From: Helicobacter pylori
GTDB taxonomy: Bacteria > Campylobacterota > Campylobacteria > Campylobacterales > Helicobacteraceae
Direction of reading: 5' to 3'
DNA length: 64,000 bases
NCBI RefSeq assembly: GCF_009689985.1
Contig: NZ_QBAW01000001.1
Coordinates: forward strand, 248,001-312,000
Within the stretch, counting starts at the first letter, position 1; each line of letters begins with the position of its first letter. This document shows, piece by piece, positions 51,693 through 61,306 of the stretch. The translations under genes were made by a program, and so were the position numbers. Below the pieces are notes generated by a model. That model made no database searches and was not told the origin of the DNA. It saw only the letters and a program-made list of their open reading frames with translations.

Positions 51693-54125
51693 TCAAGTTA
51701 AGCCATGTTCTTTCAACTCTTTTTCTAACTTGGCTACAGCGTTCCAAGTGGGGATCACGCTATCAGGGTTTAAAGAAATGGAAGTGATGCCTTCTTTGAC
51801 TAAAAACTCTGTCACTTCAGGGTAATCGCTTGGGGCTTGCCCGCAAATTCCGCAATATTTGTTGTGCCTTTTACAAGCTTCAATCGCTTTTTTAAACATT
51901 TTTAGCATCGCTTCATTCCTTTCATCAAAGACATGGCTGACTAACTCGCTGTCTCTATCCACGCCTAAAGTGAGCTGGGTTAAATCGTTTGATCCAATAG
52001 AAAAGCCATCAAACAAGCTTAAGAAATCATCAGCCAAAATGACATTCACCGGCAATTCACACATGATATAAATTTCAAGCCCGTTTTTACCGGATTCTAA
52101 ATTGTTTTTTCTTAAGATTTCTAGGACTTTTTTACCCTCTTCAATGGTGCGCAAAAAAGGGATCATCACTTTCATGTTCGTTAAGCCCATTTCTTCCCTC
52201 ACTAACGCTAAAGCTTCACACTCCCACGAAAACGCTTCATTGTAGCTCTCTGAATAATACCGACTAGCCCCTCTATAGCCAAGCATGGGGTTTTCTTCAT
52301 TGGGTTCATAACTAGAGCCGCCAAGCATGCGCATGTATTCATTGGATTTGAAATCGCTAGTCCTTACAATCACAGGTTTAGGGTAAAACGCTGCGCTGAT
52401 CATGCCAATGCCTTCAGCGATTTTTTTCACAAAAAAATCTTTAGGGTTAGCATAGCCTGCCATAAGGTTTTCAATTTCATTTTTTTCTTTCACGCTTTTT
52501 TTGTGGTGCAAATCCACTAAAGCTAAGGGGTGGGCTTTGATTTGATTTAAAATAATCATTTCCATTCTGGCCAGCCCTACGCCGTGATTAGGGAGTTGAG
52601 AAAAGCCAAAGGCTTTTTCAGGGTTTCCAATATTAATATAAATTTTTGTTTGAGTTTCTTGCATGTTAGAAAGCTCCACCCTTTCAATTTCATGCTCATA
52701 AATGCCCGCATACACATAGCCCTCTTCGCCCTCAGCGCAAGAAACCGTGATTTCCATGCCGGTATAAAGGCTATCAGTCGCCCCACTCACGCCAACAATG
52801 GCTGGCACGCCAATTTCTCTAGCCACAATAGCAGCATGGCAAGTGCGCCCCCCACGATTGGTGATAACCGCGCTCGCTTTTTTCATGCAAGGCTCCCAAT
52901 CTGGGTCGGTGTTATCCGTAACTAAAATTTCGCCCTCTTTAAAAGAATTCATATGCTCCAAATCATTGATGATGCGCACTTTCCCTGAGCCGATTTTACT
53001 CCCAATCGCTCTGCCTTGTAAGATAATCTCTTTCTTTTCGTTAGGGTTTTTGAATTTGAATTTTTCAAAGACTTGATTTTCTTCTTTACTTTTTTGGCTT
53101 TGAACGGTTTCTGGGCGCGCTTGAACGATAAAGATTTCCCCGCTATCGCCATCTTTAGCCCATTCTATATCCATGGGGCGGTATTGTTTGGCTTCTTTAG
53201 AGTAATGTTTTTCAATTTCAATGGCGTATTTGGCTAAAATCAGCACGTCTTCATCGCGCAATGAAAAGGACTGCCATTCTTTTTTGGTGGTTTTAATGTT
53301 TCTAGTAGGGTGTTCGCTACCTCTTGGGGCATAGACCATTTTTTGCGTTTTGTTGCCGAGTTGGCGTTTGATAATGGGGCGTTTGTTTTGCTCTAAAGTG
53401 GGCTTAAACACATAAAATTCATCGGGGTTTATCGTGCCGCCCACCACATTTTCGCCCAACCCCCACGCTGAAGTGATAAACACCGCGTCTTTAAAACCGG
53501 TTTCAGTGTCAATAGAAAACATCACGCCCGCGCTGCCTTTATCCGCTCGCACCATTTTTTGCACCCCCACACTGAGCGCGACTTTTAAATGATCAAACCC
53601 ACGACTCGCTCTATAACTAATCGCTCTATCGGTAAAAAGCGACGCTAAACAGGATTTGATATAGTGGATCAATTCTGTTTTACCCTTAATGTTTAAATAA
53701 GTGTCTTGCTGCCCGGCAAAAGAAGCGTCCGGCAAATCTTCTGCAGTAGCGGAACTCCTTACAGCCACATCGGCTTCTTTCATGTTGTATTGTTGGCTTA
53801 AAATCTCATAAGCTTGAAAAATCTCATCCCTCAAATCGCTAGGAAAAGGCGTGCCAAAAATAAGCTCTCTGATTTGTTTGGAGCGGATTTTTAACACATC
53901 AATTTCGGTGGCATCAACATTTTCTAAAAGCTCTATGATTTTTTGTTTAGCCCCCCCTTGCTCTAAAAGATACCAATACGCTTCGCTAGTGATCGCAAAG
54001 CCATCAGGCACTTTAATGCCAATTGGCACTAATTCTTGAAACATCTCGCCAATGCTAGCGTTCTTGCCCCCAACCAGATTCACATTCTTATTGTTCAACT
54101 CTTTGAAAAACTTGATATATCGCAC
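51693..54125 (-). CDS. ppsA: Phosphoenolpyruvate synthase
   Basis: The 810-residue enzyme makes PEP from pyruvate and ATP for gluconeogenesis. The N-terminal ATP-grasp part begins with [25 protein letters not shown]. The swivelling phosphohistidine motif [15 protein letters not shown] is in the middle. The C-terminal PEP-binding barrel has MIMCELP-like and [19 protein letters not shown] and [13 protein letters not shown] sequences. Its 3' end lies 98 bases upstream of the DUF874 gene start on the same strand. Confidence 0.97.
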   Translation of the reverse strand: MRYIKFFKELNNKNVNLVGGKNASIGEMFQELVPIGIKVPDGFAITSEAYWYLLEQGGAKQKIIELLENVDATEIDVLKIRSKQIRELIFGTPFPSDLRDEIFQAYEILSQQYNMKEADVAVRSSATAEDLPDASFAGQQDTYLNIKGKTELIHYIKSCLASLFTDRAISYRASRGFDHLKVALSVGVQKMVRADKGSAGVMFSIDTETGFKDAVFITSAWGLGENVVGGTINPDEFYVFKPTLEQNKRPIIKRQLGNKTQKMVYAPRGSEHPTRNIKTTKKEWQSFSLRDEDVLILAKYAIEIEKHYSKEAKQYRPMDIEWAKDGDSGEIFIVQARPETVQSQKSKEENQVFEKFKFKNPNEKKEIILQGRAIGSKIGSGKVRIINDLEHMNSFKEGEILVTDNTDPDWEPCMKKASAVITNRGGRTCHAAIVAREIGVPAIVGVSGATDSLYTGMEITVSCAEGEEGYVYAGIYEHEIERVELSNMQETQTKIYINIGNPEKAFGFSQLPNHGVGLARMEMIILNQIKAHPLALVDLHHKKSVKEKNEIENLMAGYANPKDFFVKKIAEGIGMISAAFYPKPVIVRTSDFKSNEYMRMLGGSSYEPNEENPMLGYRGASRYYSESYNEAFSWECEALALVREEMGLTNMKVMIPFLRTIEEGKKVLEILRKNNLESGKNGLEIYIMCELPVNVILADDFLSLFDGFSIGSNDLTQLTLGVDRDSELVSHVFDERNEAMLKMFKKAIEACKRHNKYCGICGQAPSDYPEVTEFLVKEGITSISLNPDSVIPTWNAVAKLEKELKEHGLT

Positions 54126-54265
54126 AAAACTCCCTTAAAATGATCATTAAGTCTCTTAAAACATAAAATATAATAATGATAGCATGATAGAGCTTTAGTT
54201 TTAGCTAGTTTGTATTCTAAGCTTTTTAATAAGGGGTGTATTCTTTTTGGTTTATGATTTTATTG

Positions 54266-54271
54266 TATAAT
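54266..54271 (+). promoter_or_regulatory. -10 box TATAAT for the small lipoprotein / thrS operon
   Basis: TATAAT in TATTGTATAATGGG, about 40 bases before the TTG of the small lipoprotein and divergent from ppsA. Confidence 0.65.
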
Positions 54272-54310
54272 GGGCGGTTAGTTAGGTATTTTTGAATAGA
54301 AAGGGTAGTT

Positions 54311-54442
54311 TTGTATAGGCGGTTGCTATTGAATTTGCTTTGTATGGTGTTTTTACAAGCGTGTTTAAAGCCTATGAGCGACCCTAAAGCTGAGAAAGTG
54401 GATTCGCAAGTGCAATGCGGGTTTGGCTCAAAAGATTGCTAA
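54311..54442 (+). CDS. 43-residue lipoprotein (HP0122-like)
   Basis: Short TTG-started gene missed by length filters. The product MYRRLLLNLLCMVFLQACLK has a hydrophobic signal and a lipobox LQAC (Cys18). The mature part of 26 residues is polar with two further Cys (VQCGF, KDC). AAGGG lies 6 bases upstream of the TTG. It has its own TATAAT promoter and precedes thrS by 56 bases. It resembles small lysis-like or entericidin-type lipoproteins only in size, and the function is unknown. Confidence 0.65.
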   Translation: MYRRLLLNLLCMVFLQACLKPMSDPKAEKVDSQVQCGFGSKDC

Positions 54443-54498
54443 AAGCATTGAAAAAATATTGAAAAAGTATTGAAGAAAGGAAACATAAGTTTTAAAGA

Positions 54499-56337
54499 AT
54501 GAGTGCGGAACTGATTGCTGTTTATAAAGACGAGCAAATAATAGATTTAGAGAGTGCAAAAGTCTTAGGGCTGAGCGATGGGATTAAAGCGTTAAAAGGG
54601 AGTGAGCCGATATTTTTTGATGATTCGCCTTTGGCTTTAGAAGTGATCAGGCATTCATGCGCGCATTTGCTCGCGCAAAGCTTGAAAGCCCTTTATCCGG
54701 ACGCGAAATTTTTTGTAGGCCCTGTGGTAGAAGAGGGGTTTTATTACGATTTTAAGACTTCTTCAAAAATCAGCGAAGAGGATTTGCCTAAAATTGAAGC
54801 GAAAATGAAAGAGTTTGCGAAGTTGAAACTCGCTATCACTAAAGAGACTTTAACCAGAGAGCAAGCTTTGGAGCGTTTTAAGGGCGATGAATTAAAGCAT
54901 GCGGTCATGAGTAAAATCAGTGGCGATAAATTTGGCGTGTACCAACAAGGCGAGTTTGAAGATTTGTGTAAGGGACCGCACCTCCCAAACACTCGTTTTT
55001 TAAACCATTTCAAGCTCACTAAACTGGCTGGGGCTTATTTGGGTGGCGATGAAAACAATGAAATGCTCATTAGAATCTATGGCATCGCTTTTGCCACCAA
55101 AGAGGGCTTAAAAGACTATCTTTTCCAAATAGAAGAGGCGAAAAAACGAGATCACAGAAAGCTAGGCGTGGAGCTAGGGCTTTTTAGCTTTGATGATGAG
55201 ATAGGGGTGGGCTTGCCTTTATGGCTGCCTAAAGGGGCAAGGCTCAGAAAACGCATTGAAGATTTATTGAGTCAAGCGTTGCTTTTAAGAGGCTATGAGC
55301 CGGTCAAAGGCCCTGAGATTTTAAAGAGCGATGTGTGGAAAATCAGCGGGCATTATGACAACTATAAAGAAAACATGTATTTCACCACGATTGATGAGCA
55401 AGAATACGGCATAAAGCCCATGAATTGCGTGGGGCATATTAAAGTCTATCAAAGCGCTTTACACAGCTATAGGGATTTGCCTTTAAGGTTTTATGAATAC
55501 GGCGTGGTGCATCGGCATGAAAAAAGCGGCGTGTTGCATGGGCTTTTAAGGGTTAGGGAATTTACCCAAGACGATGCGCATATTTTTTGCTCTTTTGAAC
55601 AGATCCAAAGCGAAGTGAGCGCGATTTTAGATTTTACGCATAAGATCATGCAAGCGTTTGATTTTAGCTATGAAATGGAATTATCCACAAGGCCGGTTAA
55701 ATCCATAGGCGATGATGAAGTGTGGGAAAAGGCCACTAACGCTTTAAAAGAAGCCCTAAAAGAGCACCGCATTGATTATAAGATTGATGAAGGGGGAGGG
55801 GCTTTCTATGGGCCTAAGATTGACATTAAAATCACTGACGCTTTAAAGCGTAAATGGCAGTGCGGCACGATTCAAGTGGATATGAATTTGCCTGAACGCT
55901 TCAAGCTTGCTTTCACTAATGAGCGTAATCACGCTGAACAGCCGGTGATGATCCACAGAGCGATTTTAGGCTCGTTTGAAAGGTTTATTGCGATTTTGAG
56001 CGAACATTTTGGGGGGAATTTCCCTTTCTTTGTCGCGCCCACTCAAATCGCTCTCATTCCTATTAATGAAGAGCATCATGTTTTTGCTTTGAAATTAAAA
56101 GAGGCACTAAAAAAGCGCGATATTTTTGTAGAAGTGTTGGATAAAAACGACAGCTTGAATAAAAAGGTGCGCTTAGCCGAAAAGCAAAAAATCCCTATGA
56201 TTTTAGTGTTAGGGAATGAAGAGGTGGAGACCGAAATTTTATCCATTAGAGACAGAGAAAAACAAGCTCAATATAAAATGCCCTTAAAGGAGTTTTTAAG
56301 TATGGTTGAATCTAAAATGCAAGAGGTTAGTTTTTGA
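54499..56337 (+). CDS. thrS: Threonyl-tRNA synthetase
   Basis: The 612-residue class II synthetase has the N-terminal editing domain with [12 protein letters not shown] (zinc/His site). The core contains [33 protein letters not shown], and the zinc and ATP sites, and ends in an anticodon-binding domain. It lacks the N-terminal TGS domain of the longer enzymes: its first ~50 residues are brief. It is the first large gene of thrS-infC-rpmI-rplT. Confidence 0.95.
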   Translation: MSAELIAVYKDEQIIDLESAKVLGLSDGIKALKGSEPIFFDDSPLALEVIRHSCAHLLAQSLKALYPDAKFFVGPVVEEGFYYDFKTSSKISEEDLPKIEAKMKEFAKLKLAITKETLTREQALERFKGDELKHAVMSKISGDKFGVYQQGEFEDLCKGPHLPNTRFLNHFKLTKLAGAYLGGDENNEMLIRIYGIAFATKEGLKDYLFQIEEAKKRDHRKLGVELGLFSFDDEIGVGLPLWLPKGARLRKRIEDLLSQALLLRGYEPVKGPEILKSDVWKISGHYDNYKENMYFTTIDEQEYGIKPMNCVGHIKVYQSALHSYRDLPLRFYEYGVVHRHEKSGVLHGLLRVREFTQDDAHIFCSFEQIQSEVSAILDFTHKIMQAFDFSYEMELSTRPVKSIGDDEVWEKATNALKEALKEHRIDYKIDEGGGAFYGPKIDIKITDALKRKWQCGTIQVDMNLPERFKLAFTNERNHAEQPVMIHRAILGSFERFIAILSEHFGGNFPFFVAPTQIALIPINEEHHVFALKLKEALKKRDIFVEVLDKNDSLNKKVRLAEKQKIPMILVLGNEEVETEILSIRDREKQAQYKMPLKEFLSMVESKMQEVSF

Positions 56338-56945
56338 GTAGGAACGAAGCGTTGTTAAACGGAGACATTAATTTTAAAGAAGTGCGTTGCGTGGGTGATA
56401 ATGGCGAAGTGTATGGGATCATTTCCTCCAAAGAAGCGTTCAATATCGCTCAAAATTTAGGTTTGGATTTGGTTTTGATTTCAGCGAACGCGAAACCTCC
56501 CGTGTGTAAGGTGATGGATTACAATAAATTCCGCTACCAGAATGAAAAGAAAATCAAGGAAGCCAAGAAAAAGCAAAAACAAATTGAAATCAAAGAGATC
56601 AAGCTTTCCACTCAGATCGCGCAAAACGATATTAACTATAAAGTCAAGCATGCGAGAGAATTTATTGAAGCCAATAAGCATGTCAAATTCAAGGTGGTTT
56701 TAAAGGGTAGGGAGAGCCAAAATTCAAAAGCCGGGCTTGATGTGCTTTTGAGAGTCCAAACAATGATGGAAGATTTAGCCAACCCTGAAAAAGAGCCAAA
56801 AACTGAGGGGCGTTTTGTTTCGTGGATGTTTGTGCCTAAGGCTAAAGAAGCCCCCAAAAACGAAAAGAAAACCAAAGAAAATAACCCGCCTTTTAATCGT
56901 ATTAACCTTATGAAAGGAGAAAATCATGCCAAAAATGAAGACTAA
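56334..56945 (+). CDS. infC: Translation initiation factor IF-3
   Basis: The 203-residue factor starts at TTG, which overlaps the thrS stop (TTGA). Signatures are [31 protein letters not shown] and the C-terminal [14 protein letters not shown] non-AUG start is typical of infC, where it allows autoregulation. E. coli uses AUU, and here TTG overlaps the upstream stop. The C-terminal extension is longer and Lys-rich. Its 3' end overlaps rpmI by 20 bases. Confidence 0.95.
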
Positions 56946-57120
56946 TCGTGGCGCGTCTAAGCGTTTCAAAGTTAAAAAAAACTTGATTAAGCGTGGTAGC
57001 GCTTTTAAAAGCCATATTTTGACTAAAAAAAGCCCCAAACGCAAAGCCAATCTAAACGCGCCAAAACATGTGCATCACACTAACGCGCATTCTGTCATGT
57101 CGTTGCTTTGCAGGGCTTGA
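56926..57120 (+). CDS. rpmI: 50S ribosomal protein L35
   Basis: The 64-residue basic protein [18 protein letters not shown] starts behind AAAGGAGAAAATC, inside the end of infC. L35 genes normally lie between infC and rplT, as here. Confidence 0.96.
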
Positions 57121-57214
57121 GAATGCTCATTAGAAAGTGGAGTTAATCCCCTTGTTTAAGGGAAAGTCGTTGTAAAAACGCACCTAAAAATATTTTAAAA
57201 AGAAAGGTAAAGAA

Positions 57215-57565
57215 ATGAGAGTTAAAACAGGCGTTGTGCGCAGAAGACGCCATAAAAAAGTCTTAAAACTCGCTAGAGGGTTTTATAGTGGCAGAAGAAA
57301 GCATTTTAGAAAGGCTAAAGAACAGCTTGAAAGAAGCATGTATTACGCCTTTAGGGATCGCAAACAAAAGAAAAGAGAATTCAGGAGTTTGTGGGTGGTA
57401 AGGATTAATGCGGCTTGCAGAATGCATGAAACAAGTTATTCGCGTTTCATGCATGCCTTAAAAGTGGCTAATATTGAATTAGACCGCAAGGTTTTAGCAG
57501 ATATGGCGATGAATGACATGCAAGCCTTTAAGAGCGTGTTAGAGAGCGTGAAAGAGCATCTTTGA
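57215..57565 (+). CDS. rplT: 50S ribosomal protein L20
   Basis: The 116-residue protein has the L20 pattern [23 protein letters not shown] and RVNAACR-like [12 protein letters not shown]. It ends the translation operon, and an AAGAAAGG site precedes it. In other bacteria it represses its own operon through an RNA pseudoknot, but none is evident to me in the 94-base gap. Confidence 0.96.
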   Translation: MRVKTGVVRRRRHKKVLKLARGFYSGRRKHFRKAKEQLERSMYYAFRDRKQKKREFRSLWVVRINAACRMHETSYSRFMHALKVANIELDRKVLADMAMNDMQAFKSVLESVKEHL

Positions 57566-57766
57566 TCTCTATTGGCTGTTAGGTTTTAGTTTTAGCCTAA
57601 AAAAGGTGAGAGGATTTTAGGACTTTTTACTAAAAAGTTCCTAAAATTGATTTTTTGTTTCAATTTATTCTCATTCAATCGCTATATTTAATCAAAAAAA
57701 AAGCAATTTTATAGTAGAATGTAGCATTTAGAACTCAAGTAGAGAAAATGTAGAAGGAAGGAATAC

Positions 57767-58627
57767 ATGAAGAAATCTGTTATAGTAGGTGCTGTCTCTC
57801 TAGCAATGACAAGCTTATTGTCAGCAGAGACCCCTAAGCAAGAAAAAGCTATTAAGACTAGCCCTACCAAAAAAGGTGAAAGAAATGCTGCTTTTATAGG
57901 GATTGATTACCAGTTGGGTATGCTTAGCACTACCGCTCAAAATTGTTCCCATGGGAATTGTAATGGTAATCAAAGTGGGGCTTATGGCTCTAATACGCCT
58001 AACATGCCTACAGCGTCAAACCCAACAGGAGGTCTTACTCATGGTGCTCTAGGGACTCGTGGGTATAAGGGCTTAAGCAACCAACAATACGCTATCAATG
58101 GTTTTGGGTTTGTTGTAGGGTATAAGCATTTTTTTAAGAAATCCCCGCAATTTGGAATGCGTTATTACGGATTCTTTGATTTTGCAAGCTCTTATTATAA
58201 GTATTACACTTATAATGATTATGGCATGAGAGACGCTCGCAAGGGTTCTCAAAATTTTATGTTTGGCTATGGGGCTGGCACAGATGTGTTGTTTAACCCG
58301 GCTATTTTCAATCGTGAGAACTTGCATTTTGGGTTTTTCGTTGGCGTTGCGATTGGTGGCACTTCTTGGGGTCCAACAAACTATTATTTTAAGGACCTAG
58401 CTGATGAATACAGAGGGAGTTTCCACCCATCAAATTTCCAGGTCTTAGTTAATGGTGGGATCCGATTAGGCACTAAACACCAAGGTTTTGAAATTGGCTT
58501 GAAAATCCAAACTATCCGCAACAATTATTATACCGCTAGTGCGGATAATGTGCCTGAAGGGACTACTTATAGATTCACCTTCCACCGCCCCTATGCCTTT
58601 TATTGGCGTTACATTGTAAGCTTTTAA
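57767..58627 (+). CDS. horB: Outer membrane protein HorB
   Basis: The 286-residue protein has signal peptide MKKSVIVGAVSLAMTSLLSA and an N-terminal AAFIGIDYQLGMLST, the first barrel strand of the Hop/Hor family. Gly/Tyr/Phe-rich alternating strands follow, and it ends FYWRYIVSF. A Cys pair in NCSHGNCNGN may form a disulfide loop. HorB has been linked to adhesion to gastric cells in the literature. The start has the strong AAGGAAGGA site, and a TAGAAT box at 57715-57720 may be the promoter. Confidence 0.93.
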   Translation: MKKSVIVGAVSLAMTSLLSAETPKQEKAIKTSPTKKGERNAAFIGIDYQLGMLSTTAQNCSHGNCNGNQSGAYGSNTPNMPTASNPTGGLTHGALGTRGYKGLSNQQYAINGFGFVVGYKHFFKKSPQFGMRYYGFFDFASSYYKYYTYNDYGMRDARKGSQNFMFGYGAGTDVLFNPAIFNRENLHFGFFVGVAIGGTSWGPTNYYFKDLADEYRGSFHPSNFQVLVNGGIRLGTKHQGFEIGLKIQTIRNNYYTASADNVPEGTTYRFTFHRPYAFYWRYIVSF

Positions 58628-58660
58628 GGTGTTTTAGGGTTAATCTTATGGGGGTATAGA

Positions 58661-58677
58661 AAAGGGCTTTTGCTCTT
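58661..58677 (+). terminator. Probable horB terminator
   Basis: AAAGGGC, loop TTT, GCTCTTT forms a 7-bp stem (one G-T pair), about 35 bases after the horB stop. Only a modest T-rich tail follows. Confidence 0.45.
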
Positions 58678-58678
58678 T

Positions 58679-58804
58679 ATGGCCTTTTATGATTTTCTTG
58701 TATCAAAGGCTTTAAAAAATCAATACGATTATTTGGCAAAAATTAAAGCACAATCCTTACAAACAATTGAACTTACCAACAACAGCACACAAACAAGTCT
58801 TTGA
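58679..58804 (+). CDS. Possible 41-residue small protein (HP0128-like)
   Basis: An ATG frame from 58679 gives MAFYDFLVSKALKNQYDYLA and 21 more polar residues to a TGA. It has no good ribosome binding site and lies directly after the horB hairpin, so translation is doubtful. I list it because a small gene was annotated at about this place in 26695 (recalled). Confidence 0.3.
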   Translation: MAFYDFLVSKALKNQYDYLAKIKAQSLQTIELTNNSTQTSL

Positions 58805-58967
58805 AAAATCAAAAATGAATTCATTACTTTTGAAAATAATAATAGGGGATACAGGTTAGCTGTTTTACATAAAATCTAAAAATCAATTGGCCATTAAAGC
58901 GCTATAAGTTATCTTTAATCAATCAAATGATAGAATTCATTTGTTATTTTTGAATTGGGAGCATTTG

Positions 58968-59399
58968 ATGAAAAAATTGGCGTTTTCTTTATTATTTGCA
59001 GGGACTTTTTTGGGGCTTTTTTTGAATGCGAGCGATTTTAAGAGCATGGATAATAAGCAACTATTAGAGCAAGCAGGGAAAGTTGCTCCTAGCGAAGTTC
59101 CAGAGTTTCGTGCAGAAGTCAATAAGCGATTAAAAGCGATGAAAGAAGAAGAGCGTAAAAATTATAAAGCGGATTTTAAGAAAGCGATGGATAAAAATTT
59201 AGCTTCTTTAAGCCAAGAAGATCGCAACAAGCGTAAAAAAGAAATTCTTGAAGTCATTGCTAATAAAAAGAAAACAATGACGATGAAAGAATACCGCCAA
59301 ATGGGGCTAGATTTGCATGATTGCACATGTGAAGGCCCTTTTCATGATCATGAGAAAAAGGGAAAAAAAGGCAAAAAACCAAGCCATCATCAGCATTAA
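58968..59399 (+). CDS. Secreted DUF1104-like protein with His/Cys tail (HP0129-like)
   Basis: The protein has 143 residues from the ATG at 58968 (GGGAG 7 bases upstream). The signal peptide MKKLAFSLLFAGTFLGLFLNA is followed by DFKSMDNKQLLEQAGKV and a helical Lys/Glu-rich domain with MKEYRQMGLDLH, a pattern I associate with DUF1104. The tail DCTCEGPFHDHEKKGKKGKK plus PSHHQH is rich in Cys, His and Lys and could bind metal. Function is not known. Confidence 0.75.
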   Translation: MKKLAFSLLFAGTFLGLFLNASDFKSMDNKQLLEQAGKVAPSEVPEFRAEVNKRLKAMKEEERKNYKADFKKAMDKNLASLSQEDRNKRKKEILEVIANKKKTMTMKEYRQMGLDLHDCTCEGPFHDHEKKGKKGKKPSHHQH

Positions 59400-59754
59400 C
59401 GCTTTAGGGTGTGCTAACTTTTTTTGATTTTTGTAAAACCACGCCGTAAGTTTCTGGCTTTTGGCTAGGGGGATATAAGGCGTTTTCGTGTTATAATTCT
59501 ACCATAGCGTTTGGGCACTTAAAATAGAGGCTATCTGCTTGGTGGGTGGGCTTTGTTGATTCTAAATCTTTTAGCTGTGAAGGGCATGTCAGTTTTTTAG
59601 AGTTAAAGTTTTTGGAGTGTTTGTATTTTTTGGATATTTATAGTATCATACCCAATAGTAAAGACCCTTTGAAAGTCTGTAATTTAAGACGGCTAAAATG
59701 GCTTGAATTCTAGGTGGTTTTTTATCAATAGAAGAAGATTTCAAAAGAGAGCTT
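59400..59754. other. Gap upstream of HP0130-like gene, with an early TATAAT box
   Basis: No frame of meaningful size is supported. A good TATAAT lies at 59492-59497, which would start a transcript near 59504, some 300 bases before the next gene. This implies either a long leader or an untranslated RNA. A second weaker TATCAT box near 59644 could serve the gene itself. Confidence 0.45.
59492..59497 (+). promoter_or_regulatory. -10 box TATAAT in the gap before the HP0130-like gene
   Basis: TATAAT preceded by GTGT, about 310 bases upstream of the GTG at 59808. Confidence 0.5.
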
Positions 59755-59811
59755 ATGAAGAACGGTATCTATTTTTGTTGCGGTTATATATTAATTAGGA
59801 GTTTGGTGTGA
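59755..59811 (+). CDS. Possible 18-residue leader peptide overlapping the next start
   Basis: ATG-started frame MKNGIYFCCGYILIRSLV ending TGA. The last four bases (GTGA) include the GTG start of the HP0130-like gene, the geometry of translational coupling. AGAGAG upstream is a weak ribosome binding site. It may be chance. Confidence 0.3.
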   Translation: MKNGIYFCCGYILIRSLV

Positions 59812-60665
59812 AACGGATTTTATTTTTTTTAGCGGCTACGACTTTTTTGTTGAGAGCAGAGACGGCTTCTGCCACTATTAACACTACAGTTGATCCCAAT
59901 GTTATGTTTTCTGAAAGCTCCACAGGGAATGTGAAAAAGGACCGCAAGAGGGTTTTAAAGAGTATGGTTGATTTGGAAAAAGAGCGCGTGAAGAATTTTA
60001 ACCAGTATTCTGAAACCAAGATGAGTAAGGGCGATTTATCCGCTTTTGGAGCTTTCTTTAAGGGGAGTTTGGAAGATTGTGTGGAGCAAAAGATTTGTTA
60101 TTATGAGCATAGGAATGGTAAGGTTTCTTTTGTGGTGAATGACAGAGAAAAGTTTTATAAGCATGTGCTTAAAGACTTAGGGACAGAGCTTTCACTCCCT
60201 TTGTTCAACTGGCTTTACAAAGGCTCGGATTTTGGGGCTTTGCATGAGCAGTTTGGGGATATGTATGATGGGTATATCAAATACTTGATCAGCATGGTTA
60301 GAATAAGCCAAAAAGAAAAGGCTAGAAAACTGGATGCAGTCACTCTTAAAAAAATGGAAGATCAAGCTGAGAAAGACACTAAGGCGGCATTTCAAAAGAG
60401 GAGTAATGGGGAGCTTGAAAGCCATACTGATAGCCCTGAATTTATAAGCTCTTCTAAGAAAACACAGACTTCTAATCCGGATCTAGATTCTATGACCAAT
60501 GCTAACACGCTCAAAGAAACAGCTTCAAAAGAGCTAGAGACTTCTTCAAACAAAGAGAAAAAGTCTAAGAAAAAACGCCGCCTTTCAAAGAAAGAAAGGC
60601 AACAACAAGCCTTGCAACAAGAGTTTGAAAAGCAAATTAGCGACTCTAGTAAGTCTGAAAAATAG
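59808..60665 (+). CDS. Secreted hypothetical protein (HP0130-like)
   Basis: The 285-residue protein starts GTG behind TTAGGAG with a signal peptide MKRILFFLAATTFLLRAETA. Residues about 30-180 are helical with a Cys pair (DCVEQKICYY). The C-terminal third is Ser/Lys/Glu-rich and basic (KKSKKKRRLSKKERQQQ), ending in a Gln-rich coiled coil. No domain is recognised. Confidence 0.75.
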   Translation: MKRILFFLAATTFLLRAETASATINTTVDPNVMFSESSTGNVKKDRKRVLKSMVDLEKERVKNFNQYSETKMSKGDLSAFGAFFKGSLEDCVEQKICYYEHRNGKVSFVVNDREKFYKHVLKDLGTELSLPLFNWLYKGSDFGALHEQFGDMYDGYIKYLISMVRISQKEKARKLDAVTLKKMEDQAEKDTKAAFQKRSNGELESHTDSPEFISSSKKTQTSNPDLDSMTNANTLKETASKELETSSNKEKKSKKKRRLSKKERQQQALQQEFEKQISDSSKSEK

Positions 60666-61306
60666 TAAAATAGCCTAACTTATCTTTTTGAGTAGGGGGC
60701 TTTAAATAAGTTTCTTAAGCACTCCTTTTTTGGGCTTTTAGCTCTCTATCGTTAAGCTCTCTTATATTAGGACTATCTTTTTAAAAACCACCGCTTTTTT
60801 AAAATCTTTAAACTTTTTGGCTTTTTTTGTGGTAACGATTGGTAACGATTAGCTTAAGGTTTTGTTACGCAAAAATCTTTGAAATATGGCGATTGACAGA
60901 GTTAAACACAACCTCAAGACATTCCAACGCATTTTATAAAGCCTATAAAAAGTTTTTAATGGAGTATTGGCATTGATGCCTTTGAGTGTTTTTTACAATC
61001 AAAATAAAAAAGCTTGTGTAAGCAAGTGAATAGTTTCTCATAACACGCTCTTAGGGGGTTAGGGGGATTTAGTTTTGGGTTTGAGAAGGGCGTTAAAGCG
61101 CAAAATACCCCCTTATTTTCTTATGAGTTTAAACAAACTTAATGAGTTTTACTACAAAATGAAATCCAAAACAATGAAAGAACGCTTTAAACCCTATGTT
61201 TAAAAATTTTTAAGGAATATTAAAGTTGGGTGGGGCTTATTTGTGTTGGTTAAAAACAAAGCCTTTTTATTTTGAATTTAAAGCCCTAAAAGTTGAGAGC
61301 TATCCT
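60666..61306. other. 640-base gap without a supported gene
   Basis: I see no frame with start, ribosome binding site and useful length. A short direct repeat TGGTAACGAT occurs twice near 60830-60850. The right part is A/T-rich and holds the downstream end of the sdaC-sdaA operon. Confidence 0.5.

Noticed and set aside
60830-60850. Direct repeat TGGTAACGAT x2 as a possible operator or att site
   Set aside because: Too short and isolated; no partner copy, integrase or inverted repeat nearby.
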